Positions 1-6,553 of a stretch of 7,065 bases of DNA are shown here, in pieces; the stretch's first letter is position 1; each line of letters starts with the position of its first letter. The notes under the pieces were generated by a model. It did no database searches. It saw only the letters and a program-made list of their open reading frames with translations, and was not told the origin of the DNA. The DNA lies in assembly GCA_003454975.1 (NCBI GenBank), contig DMST01000321.1, positions 1 through 7,065 of the forward strand, read 5' to 3'. Both the position numbers and the translations under genes were made by a program. This DNA is from Cytophagales bacterium. GTDB taxonomy: Bacteria; Bacteroidota; Bacteroidia; Cytophagales; Cyclobacteriaceae.

Positions 1-416
1 GTCGCATTCGACACGCTGGCGGTTGCTTCCGTATTCGGATGGGTACTGGCTTGTTTAATCCCGTCAATGAAAAGCATCATACCCTCCGTAGGATCAATCA
101 CCGCCGCCACGTGGTACCATTGGTCCGCATTCCAGGTATTGCTGTTCGAGTATACACTCTTAAACGGCTGGGTGCCGTCTACATCAAACCGAAGTGTACC
201 TGGATTATCGACGAAGTCTGGCTGGAAGGACAAAGCAAATTCGTTGGTATTATCTTGTCCACTGATTTCTCGGGAGGCCAGCGTCACAAAATCGGAAAGG
301 GTCGAATCAACAGCTTCGTCCAGCCTAAACCACATTTCGATGGTGCGTACCCCGTTGCCCACTTCAGTACCCAAATCAATGTAGTCATTGATTCCATCCA
401 GGACCGCCACTCCTTC
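1..416 (-). repeat. LamG repeat unit 4, truncated by the window edge (residues 703-840)
   Basis: This is the first 138 residues of a fourth unit, ending within TASVSNA. At the DNA level it is a patchwork: 43-86 equals unit 3, 113-197 equals unit 2, and 164-218 equals unit 1. Whether further units follow cannot be seen. Confidence 0.9.
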
Positions 417-2522
417 TGGTTCCGGCTGGCTCATTTCAGGACAAACATCCCCGGTAGATCGGAGAGTACTCACCAAAATGGCGTCAAAGCCATTGCCACT
501 GGAATCATAGGTGATCGTGCCCGTAGCCTCGTTGAAGTTCCACAAACCCAAGGTGCTGCTGGTGGCTGTGGCGTCCAGGCAAGAAGGAATAAAATTAGTA
601 GCATACAAAGCCGCCGATGAGAATCGAACGTCTTCGAGACTGCCCTGGAAATAACGACCGACGCCATCTCCCCAGGTTCCTAGCAGGGTGGCATTCGACA
701 CGCTGGCGGTAGCATCAGTATTCGGATGCGTACTGGCTTGTTTAATCCCGTCAATGAAAAGCATCATACCCTCGGTAGGGTCTATCACCGCCGCCACGTG
801 GTACCATTGGTCCGCATTCCACGTATTGCTGTCCGAATACACACTCTTGAACGGCACCGTTCCGTCTACATCAAACCGCAAGGTTCCGGGATTGTCCACC
901 CCGCTTGGTTGGAAAGACAAAGCAAACTCGTTGGTATTGTCTTGGTCGCTGATCTCCCGAGAGGCCAGCGTCACAAAATCCGACAGTGATGGATCTATCG
1001 CAGAATCCAATTTGAACCACATTTCGATGGTACGTACCCCGTTGCCAACTTCTACTCCCAGATCGATGTAGTCATCTTCTCCGTCAAAGGAAACCACACC
1101 TTTAGGAGCAGGCTCATTTATACAGACCTTATCGGTAGCCCTGAGGGCTCCAACTAAGGTAGCGTCAAATCCATTCCCGCTAGAATCGGCGGCTAAATTG
1201 CCGGAGTCCTCGTTGAAATTCCACAAGCCCAACGTGCTATTGGTTTTGGTAGCATCCAGACAAGCAGGTGTAAAGCTGTTGGTATATAATGCCTCGGAAG
1301 AGAAATGAACGTCCTCCAAGCTCCCCTGGAAATATCGATCGGCGCCACCCCCCCAGGTGCCGAGTAGTGTAGCATTAGAAACACTAGCCGTTGCCACCGT
1401 ATTAGGGTGTGTACTGGCCTGTTTGATGCCATCAATGAAAAGCATCATACCCTCCGTAGGATCAATCACTGCAGCCACATGGTACCATTGGTCCGCATTC
1501 CAGGTATTGCTGTTCGAGTATACACTCTTAAACGGCTGGGTGCCGTCTACATCAAACCGAAGTGTGCCTGGATTAATGACGAAGTCCGGCTGAAAAGACA
1601 AGGAAAATTCGTTGGTATTAACTTGCCCACTGATTTCTCGCGAGGCCAGGGTTACAAAATCTGAAAGTGAGGGATCAATGGCTTCTTCTAGCTTGAACCA
1701 CATCTCAATGGTGCGCACGCTGTTGCCGACTTCGGTACCCAGATCAATGTAATCACCTGTACCATTCAGGGTAACTACTCCGTCAGATAAAACCGAAGCA
1801 GGGCACAATGTAGAATTCTCCCAAATTGGACCATCCACTACCCCATCGAAGCCATTGCTGCTAGCATCCAAAGCTGCACTACCAGTACCCTCATTGAAAT
1901 TCCAAAACCCCCTGCTACTCGTGGCAATATTTGCTTCGCATGAGGGGGTAAAGCTGTTGTTGTATAGTGCCTGGGTGGAGAAATTAACATTCTCCATGCT
2001 CCCTTTAAAATACCGGCCAACCCCATCACCCCAGGAGCCCAATACGGTAGGATTAGAAACACTGGCCGTGGCTGCAGTATTGGGATGAGTACTAGCCTGT
2101 TTAATCCCATCAATAAACAGCATCATGCCTTCTTCTGGATCAATTACCGCCGCCACGTGGTACCACTGGTCCGCATTCCAGGTATTGCTGTCCGAATACA
2201 CACTCTTGTACGGCTGGGTGCCGTCTACATCAAACCGAAGTGTACCTGGATTATCGACGAAGTCCGGCTGGAAAGACAAACCGAATTCGTTGGTATTATC
2301 TTGGCGACTGACCTCCCGTGAGGCCAGCGCTACAAAATTGGAAAGTGAGGGATCGATGGCTTCTTCTAGCTTAAACCACATCTCAATGGTACGCAAGCCG
2401 TTACCGACGTCGGCACCTACATCTACCTGGTCATCAACACCATCAAAGGTGAGCATGAAATCCTGAGCATGCAGCGAGGCTGAGATCATGAAACCTACCG
2501 CAAGAAGTAGTATTCTTTGCAT
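1..2522 (-). CDS. Secreted tandem LamG-domain (jelly-roll fold) protein, C-terminus beyond the left edge
   Basis: I see an uninterrupted frame of 840 codons from ATG at 2522 to the left edge. It begins with a signal peptide (MQRILLLAVGFMISASLHAQ, residues 1-20), cleaved probably before Asp21. The rest is four LamG-like units starting near residues 21, 247, 474 and 703. Each carries the hallmarks of the concanavalin A-like LamG fold (Laminin_G_3 type): an FDG.DDYIDLG opening, RTIEMWFKL, DQWYHVAAVIDP (Trp120, 346, 573, 802), LFIDGIKQAS, a GS.E.V.FS strand, and in the three complete units a closing WNFNE..G....DSSGNGFD segment. Such modules usually bind glycans, other proteins or calcium, so a cell-surface or secreted adhesin-like role is inferred; no catalytic domain is visible. 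A type IX sorting tail would be expected downstream but is out of view. It lies behind a sensor kinase and response regulator on the same strand. Presence of the gene is very sure; its ligand is unknown. Confidence 0.93.
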   Translation of the reverse strand, partial: MQRILLLAVGFMISASLHAQDFMLTFDGVDDQVDVGADVGNGLRTIEMWFKLEEAIDPSLSNFVALASREVSRQDNTNEFGLSFQPDFVDNPGTLRFDVDGTQPYKSVYSDSNTWNADQWYHVAAVIDPEEGMMLFIDGIKQASTHPNTAATASVSNPTVLGSWGDGVGRYFKGSMENVNFSTQALYNNSFTPSCEANIATSSRGFWNFNEGTGSAALDASSNGFDGVVDGPIWENSTLCPASVLSDGVVTLNGTGDYIDLGTEVGNSVRTIEMWFKLEEAIDPSLSDFVTLASREISGQVNTNEFSLSFQPDFVINPGTLRFDVDGTQPFKSVYSNSNTWNADQWYHVAAVIDPTEGMMLFIDGIKQASTHPNTVATASVSNATLLGTWGGGADRYFQGSLEDVHFSSEALYTNSFTPACLDATKTNSTLGLWNFNEDSGNLAADSSGNGFDATLVGALRATDKVCINEPAPKGVVSFDGEDDYIDLGVEVGNGVRTIEMWFKLDSAIDPSLSDFVTLASREISDQDNTNEFALSFQPSGVDNPGTLRFDVDGTVPFKSVYSDSNTWNADQWYHVAAVIDPTEGMMLFIDGIKQASTHPNTDATASVSNATLLGTWGDGVGRYFQGSLEDVRFSSAALYATNFIPSCLDATATSSTLGLWNFNEATGTITYDSSGNGFDAILVSTLRSTGDVCPEMSQPEPEGVAVLDGINDYIDLGTEVGNGVRTIEMWFRLDEAVDSTLSDFVTLASREISGQDNTNEFALSFQPDFVDNPGTLRFDVDGTQPFKSVYSNSNTWNADQWYHVAAVIDPTEGMMLFIDGIKQASTHPNTEATASVSNA
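417..1103 (-). repeat. LamG repeat unit 3 (residues 474-702)
   Basis: The third tandem unit is 229 residues (687 bases) long. It has its own variant in the central strand region (QPSGVDNPG and DGTVPFK instead of QPDFV.NPG and DGTQPFK/YK). The paired cysteines are in FIPSC and GDVC. Confidence 0.9.
1104..1784 (-). repeat. LamG repeat unit 2 (residues 247-473)
   Basis: The second tandem unit is 227 residues (681 bases) long. It shares an exact 85-base block with unit 4 (1481-1565 against 113-197), although unit 3 lies between them. The paired cysteines are in FTPAC and DKVC. Confidence 0.9.
1785..2462 (-). repeat. LamG repeat unit 1 (residues 21-246)
   Basis: This is the first of four tandem units, 226 residues (678 bases) long. 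It is the most divergent of the set: it reads SMENVNFS and SRGFWNFNEGTG where the next two units have SLEDV.FS and TLGLWNFNE. Two cysteines sit in its C-terminal part, in FTPSC and in ENSTLC. Boundaries are approximate and were set by the spacing of the WYHVA motif. Confidence 0.88.
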
Positions 2523-2557
2523 ATTGATTGCTGTTTTCAACGAATTAGTTTTTGAAA

Positions 2558-2588
2558 CAAAAATACGAATTATCAAATCAGGGAGAAA
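2558..2588 (-). promoter_or_regulatory. Candidate Bacteroidota-type promoter of the LamG gene
   Basis: On the minus strand, TATTTTTG (2558-2565) fits the Bacteroidota -7 consensus TAnnTTTG exactly. A TTTC (2585-2588) lies 19 bases upstream, one mismatch from the -33 TTTG. Transcription would start near 2550, giving a leader of about 28 bases before the ATG at 2522. The region is AT-rich, unlike the flanking coding DNA. It is a motif match only. Confidence 0.5.
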
Positions 2589-2614
2589 GTATCTTGTAGA
2601 TTCTGGAAAGGTAG

Positions 2615-2641
2615 GTGGTATTCTTCCTCAACCAATACCAC
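2615..2641 (-). terminator. Hairpin downstream of the response regulator, possible terminator
   Basis: A perfect 8-base inverted repeat, GTGGTATT (2615-2622) and AATACCAC (2634-2641), is separated by an 11-base loop. It begins 10 bases after the regulator's stop codon (2651-2653). On the minus strand only a weak CTACCTTTCC follows, not a clear U-run. It may therefore be a weak terminator, an RNA-stabilising stem, or an operator for the LamG gene behind it. Confidence 0.4.
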
Positions 2642-2650
2642 ACAGGTCTA

Positions 2651-3298
2651 CTACAACGGGGTGCCAGGATCGCGGTAATACATCGCGATCAGTTCGCCTT
2701 TGCTGTTGATCTCCAGCTTGCGGTATACCCGTCGGATGTACTTACGCACTGTGTCCAGCGAAACGTCTAACCGATCCGCAATGAGTTTATAGCTCAAACC
2801 GTCCAGAATACCCTGTACAATGTCTTGCTCGCGCGGGGTGAGGTCTTCCTCTACCCTATTCCCTGACTGGAAATAGTCAAACACTTTTCGTGCTATGGAT
2901 GGGGTAATGGGCGAGCCTCCCTCCTGTAGGGTAAGTAAGGCCTCTTTGATCTTCTTTAGCGGTGTTTCCTTATCCAAATACCCGGAAGCGCCGGCACAGA
3001 TGGCCTGAAAGATACTTTGGCTGTCTGTGAGTACCGATACGATGATGATCTCGCAACCGGGCACCCGCTTGCGGATGTGCACGATCCCTTCCAGACCGCT
3101 CATGCCGGGCAGGTTGATATCGAGCAAAAGCAGGCAATTTTTCCGCGTTTCGGGGCTTTCCAAAAGGGCCTCTACGGAGTCAAAGGCTTCTATGGGGCCA
3201 AACCGGGCCTGGTCTCGTAGGAAGTACTGCACCAAGGACTCACGGATGGCTTGGTCATCTTCCACAATCAACAAGTGTATTTTCTCTTCCAATCCCAT
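2651..3298 (-). CDS. NarL/FixJ-family response regulator (REC + LuxR-type HTH)
   Basis: This is a 215-residue DNA-binding response regulator, of normal length for the family. The receiver domain (about residues 6-122) has all the expected residues: acidic Asp14 and Asp15 in LLIVEDD, phospho-acceptor Asp60 in LLLLDINLPG, switch Ser88 in IIIVSVL, and Lys110 in GYLDKE. The LuxR-type helix-turn-helix (about 150-210) reads LTPREQDIVQGILDGLSYKL, then IADRL.VS..TVR.YI..VY.KL. I chose the ATG at 3298 because MGLEEKIHLLIVEDD gives a normal receiver start. An upstream ATG at 3355 would add 19 residues that overlap the kinase gene. The kinase stop codon lies only 10 bases upstream, so the two are almost certainly co-transcribed partners. 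The target genes are not shown by sequence; the following LamG gene is a candidate by position. Confidence 0.95.
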   Translation of the reverse strand: MGLEEKIHLLIVEDDQAIRESLVQYFLRDQARFGPIEAFDSVEALLESPETRKNCLLLLDINLPGMSGLEGIVHIRKRVPGCEIIIVSVLTDSQSIFQAICAGASGYLDKETPLKKIKEALLTLQEGGSPITPSIARKVFDYFQSGNRVEEDLTPREQDIVQGILDGLSYKLIADRLDVSLDTVRKYIRRVYRKLEINSKGELIAMYYRDPGTPL

Positions 3299-3308
3299 TT
3301 GATTGACA

Positions 3309-6305
3309 TTAAACAATGCGGGTATGCACCCTAACCAAAAATCCCGGCTGAGCAATACACTCCAAAGTACCGCCGATGCGGTCGGCCCGCATGCGCATAT
3401 TGCGTAGGCCCATCCCTGGGCCTTCGGGTAAGGAAGCCACCTCCCCGTTATCCCACACCTCTAAAATAAGCTTACGTTCCGTCTTATGCGCTTTTAATTG
3501 TACCTCGCTGCCGTTGGAGTGCTTGAGCACATTTGCTACCGCTTCTTTCACAATGAAGAACAGCTCTTTCTTTTGCTGCGGAGTGATGTTGACTTGGTCC
3601 AGTTCTTCGGTAAACTGAAACCCATAGCTGAAGGCTGAGGACTGAAACTGGTGGCGAACGTGCTCCCGAATTTTATCGAACAAATCGGGGACGGTGGACT
3701 GGCGGGCATCGATGCTCCAGACTACATCCCGCATATTGCCCAGCACTTTTCTGCACGTTGCGGCAATGTCCGACATTTCCGTTTCCAAGGTATGAGGGAC
3801 CTCCTCTTCCAACATTTCGGCTTTCATGGCTACCTTCACCAGTGCACTGCCTACGTCATCGTGCAGGTCAGTAGCAATCATCAGCTGCATATTGGCCAGG
3901 TCGCGTTGCCTGCGCCCCCGCTGGAGGATCACCAGAAAGGCCGCCGCCAGCACAAACACGATGACGGCGGTGATAAACCACCAGGTTTTGTAAAACACCT
4001 GCGGCACATATAGCGGGAGTGAAAACTGACTCAAGGCCTGGTTTCCTTTGGCGCCCGTGGCGCGTACATTGAGCTGGTAGTCACCGTGGGGTAAGGAGGC
4101 CAGCCGCAAAATATGCTCCTCGCCTAAGGAAATCCATTGGTCGGAGTAGCCTTCTAATTGATACGCGTAGCGGTTTTTTTCGGGCTTCAGGTAATCGGAA
4201 AAACCTAAGTGCAACAGCAAATAGCTGGTATGAACGGGCAACCGTACCCCCTCCTCAATTTGCTGAGGACTTTGTATCCGGATAAGCGAATCTTGCGCAT
4301 CCAGAAATTCGATCTGGGTAATCTGTACCCGGTGTTTTTCGCTGGGAGTACTCCCTTCCGACGAAGGGCGGGCCACATTTACCCCGTTTACCCCTCCAAA
4401 GAACAGTCGGCCGTCGCGAGTCTTCAGATAACTCCCTTTGTTGAATTCATTATGCGTGAGGCCATCGATCACGAAATAGTTTTGAAACTGATCGGTGGTC
4501 AAATCCAAATAGGACAACCCTACGTTGGTGCCAAACCAAAGGCCTTGGGCACCATCGTACAAGCCAAAGGCCACGGTATTATCAGCCAAGCCGGAATAGG
4601 TAGTGTAGGGTTTCACCTGCCCGGTATTACGGTCCAGACACAATACCCCCCACCCGCCGGTTGCTATCCAAATCTTTCCCTTGGGACCTTCCAGTACACT
4701 ATGAATTACTTGGGTCACCAAAGGGGCGTGTGCATTCTCATGGGTACCATAATAGCGCAGCACGCTGGCCGAATCGCATTCGTAAAGTCCTTTGTCCGTA
4801 CTCACCCATAGGTGCCCATCCTGGGTAGTATACAGGTGGTTGATGGGCAGGGCACCCACATCCAGTCCGCCAAAGGGGAAGCTCACCGGGGCAAAGGTGG
4901 CGGTAGACTCATGGAAGGTCCACAGCCCTTGATACCCACCCAACCAAAGGGTACTATCCCGCCTGCGAACACCGGCCTTAAGAAACCGGTCCAACGTTCC
5001 CGAGTTATCGGCCATCACAGCCAGCTCTCCGCTTTGCTTATTAACTTTCAGCAACCCGTATCCTTCAGAAACTACCCATAGGTGCCGGGCGTCAGCCTCT
5101 AGCAAGATGTAAGGACTAAAGGGGATCGTGTTGTCAAAAAGCCGTTGCAAGCGGCCTTGGGGATTCCACCGGAACAAGCCCGAATAGCCCCCAATGAAGA
5201 TGTCCCCTTTGGCATCCTCCAGCATACCCCGAAAGCTGGGAATGTAGTTGGGGAAATCTACCTGAGCCGGCGTGAGCAATTGCTGAAAGCTATTGGGCTC
5301 GTTGGAAATCTTGAAAAACCCATTGTTGCTACACACCCATACGTTGTGCGAGCGGTCCTCAAAAAGGTAATTGAGATGCGTATTGTCTTTGGGGTCGAAA
5401 AAAGACTGTGTGAGGTCGGTTTTCACGCCTTGGTGCCAGAGAAGGAACTGCTTCCGGTCCTCACCAATCAGCCACATCCGTCCCTGATAATCGTGCAATG
5501 CAAAGCACAGGTTAGTCCCCAACTCGGGCCACAAAGACACAAACTTTCCAGTACCCTCATGAAACTGTTCCACTCCTTGTGCCCCAAACGCCAACACGCC
5601 ATGGTCAGGATGCAAGAACAAGGAACCCTCGGACAAATTGGGGGAGGCGAAATAGGGCCCTTCCACCACTAATGATTGCCGATGGATACGGAAGCATTCG
5701 CCCAGCCGGTTGCGCAACCAGAGGAACGATCCGCTGATTAACAGTTTACTTTTCTCACCAAACAGTCCTTGGGTATGGCTCGGAGACAAGAGCCGAGTCC
5801 ACCGAAAATCCGAGGTTCGGCACAGTAAATCACCCGCCTCTGAGACGGCCCAAATCTGATAATCTTCGTCGGCCGCGACGCCGATAATTTGCCCGCTCTT
5901 GGTACCCGCAGGAACCGAAAACGTGACCCCTTCATAGATCTTCAAATCCAAGGCTTTTACCCCCTGGTCCGTACCTACCCACAGCGTGTCCCTGCTTTCT
6001 GCCAGACCAAAGGCCTTTTGGGCCCCTTCCTCCGCCAGCAGAGTAAGAAAGGAGTAGCCATCAAAACGATGGAGTCCCCCCATACTGGCCAGCCACAGGT
6101 ACCCATCAGAGGATTGCAGCCCGTAGTTGACCACACGGTTGGCTAACCCGTCTTGCTCCTTCCATACCTGGATATCCTGGGCCTGAAGGGCCTGGTGCGA
6201 GCACACGAATATCCAGAGTATTCCCCAACACTTAGAAATCGGTAACCGGACAAGCCCTCGGTTTTTGCTAAATACTGGATAGAAAGGGGGAGTAATGACG
6301 TACAC
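3309..6305 (-). CDS. Beta-propeller/Y_Y_Y sensor histidine kinase (HisKA_3 type)
   Basis: This is a membrane sensor kinase of 998 residues. An N-terminal signal sequence has its hydrophobic part at about 26-37 and probable cleavage near residues 42-43 (QALQAQ-D). A large periplasmic region with repeated two-component-regulator propeller motifs follows (about 44-647). Examples are GYLWLASMGGLHRFDG at 68-83 and the typical last blade LTHNEFNKGSYLKTRDGRLF from 616. Next come a Y_Y_Y domain (about 700-770, with YAYQLEGYSDQW at 713), one membrane helix (about 774-794), the HisKA_3 dimerisation helix with phospho-acceptor His815 in DLHDDVG, and an HATPase domain with Asn925 (EAVANVLKHS), DNG at 952-954 and GMGL at 964-967. 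Unlike many Bacteroidota propeller kinases it has no fused receiver or AraC domain and uses the separate regulator next door. The only start upstream of the signal sequence is GTG at 6305, directly preceded in frame by a TAG stop. The ligand is unknown; glycans or their breakdown products are common for relatives. Confidence 0.95.
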   Translation of the reverse strand: MYVITPPFYPVFSKNRGLVRLPISKCWGILWIFVCSHQALQAQDIQVWKEQDGLANRVVNYGLQSSDGYLWLASMGGLHRFDGYSFLTLLAEEGAQKAFGLAESRDTLWVGTDQGVKALDLKIYEGVTFSVPAGTKSGQIIGVAADEDYQIWAVSEAGDLLCRTSDFRWTRLLSPSHTQGLFGEKSKLLISGSFLWLRNRLGECFRIHRQSLVVEGPYFASPNLSEGSLFLHPDHGVLAFGAQGVEQFHEGTGKFVSLWPELGTNLCFALHDYQGRMWLIGEDRKQFLLWHQGVKTDLTQSFFDPKDNTHLNYLFEDRSHNVWVCSNNGFFKISNEPNSFQQLLTPAQVDFPNYIPSFRGMLEDAKGDIFIGGYSGLFRWNPQGRLQRLFDNTIPFSPYILLEADARHLWVVSEGYGLLKVNKQSGELAVMADNSGTLDRFLKAGVRRRDSTLWLGGYQGLWTFHESTATFAPVSFPFGGLDVGALPINHLYTTQDGHLWVSTDKGLYECDSASVLRYYGTHENAHAPLVTQVIHSVLEGPKGKIWIATGGWGVLCLDRNTGQVKPYTTYSGLADNTVAFGLYDGAQGLWFGTNVGLSYLDLTTDQFQNYFVIDGLTHNEFNKGSYLKTRDGRLFFGGVNGVNVARPSSEGSTPSEKHRVQITQIEFLDAQDSLIRIQSPQQIEEGVRLPVHTSYLLLHLGFSDYLKPEKNRYAYQLEGYSDQWISLGEEHILRLASLPHGDYQLNVRATGAKGNQALSQFSLPLYVPQVFYKTWWFITAVIVFVLAAAFLVILQRGRRQRDLANMQLMIATDLHDDVGSALVKVAMKAEMLEEEVPHTLETEMSDIAATCRKVLGNMRDVVWSIDARQSTVPDLFDKIREHVRHQFQSSAFSYGFQFTEELDQVNITPQQKKELFFIVKEAVANVLKHSNGSEVQLKAHKTERKLILEVWDNGEVASLPEGPGMGLRNMRMRADRIGGTLECIAQPGFLVRVHTRIV

Positions 6306-6468
6306 CTAGAGAAGGGGAGATGGGAAATTTCAACATTCAATTTAGGGGCTTTTGGGAAACATTCTATACAAGCCACCCGGGTTTGAATCGTCAGAATGTA
6401 GAGCACTCACACCCCAGAATGAATCTTGATGACTACCCTTAGGGGAATATTTCATCCGGGCACATGCA

Positions 6469-6498
6469 GTTGGTCAAGCCTGCCGTGTCGTTGGTCAA
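6469..6498. promoter_or_regulatory. Direct repeat GTTGGTCAA x2 with 21-base period, candidate operator
   Basis: GTTGGTCAA occurs at 6469-6477 and again at 6490-6498. The 21-base period is two helical turns, so both copies face the same side of the DNA, as expected for a regulator binding in tandem. It lies about 55 bases before the acyltransferase start and just upstream of its possible promoter. It could serve that gene, the divergent kinase, or neither. I did not find the motif upstream of the LamG gene. Confidence 0.35.
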
Positions 6499-6503
6499 AA
6501 GGA

Positions 6504-6535
6504 TTTAACCAGAAAATAAGTGGGCGGTACTTTCA
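6504..6535 (+). promoter_or_regulatory. Weak candidate promoter for the acyltransferase gene
   Basis: TTTA (6504-6507) and TACTTTCA (6528-6535) are separated by 20 bases and resemble the Bacteroidota TTTG and TAnnTTTG elements with mismatches. The leader to the ATG at 6554 would be only about 10 bases, so the assignment is tentative. Confidence 0.25.
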
Positions 6536-6553
6536 TGCATAAATCAAAAACTC

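Larger units (their letters stand above)
6306..6553. other. Divergent intergenic region between the sensor kinase and acyltransferase genes
   Basis: These 248 bases separate two divergently transcribed genes and must hold both promoters. I see no convincing gene here: an open minus-strand frame starting at 6406 has no recognisable domain and overlaps the kinase in another frame. Visible structure includes a direct repeat of GTTGGTCAA (6469 and 6490), a perfect palindrome ACCCGGGT (6375-6382), and a 7-base inverted repeat ACATTCT/AGAATGT (6359-6365 and 6393-6399). For the kinase I find no strong promoter; TAAATTGA on the minus strand near 6338-6345 is a weak -7-like match. Confidence 0.6.

Noticed and set aside
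39..2466. Several plus-strand open frames of 70-190 residues with mutually similar proteins across the left third
   Set aside because: They are antisense shadows of the minus-strand LamG array and look alike only because the array repeats. None has a recognisable domain or a consistent start, while the minus-strand frame is continuous and begins with a signal peptide.
1..2522. Regular ~680-base repeats as a possible CRISPR array or mobile-element repeats
   Set aside because: The period is hundreds of bases, the repeats stay in frame within one protein, and they encode LamG modules. No spacer structure or transposase is present.
4209..5672. Plus-strand open frames of 200, 89 and 175 residues within the kinase region
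   Set aside because: They lie entirely antisense to the well-supported propeller domain of the kinase, show no known motif, and are of a length expected by chance opposite a long gene.
6143..6406. Minus-strand 87-residue frame starting with ATG at 6406 and overlapping the kinase start
   Set aside because: It is in a different frame from the kinase, has no signal peptide or domain, and would need a frameshift to supply the kinase N-terminus, which already has a usable GTG start.
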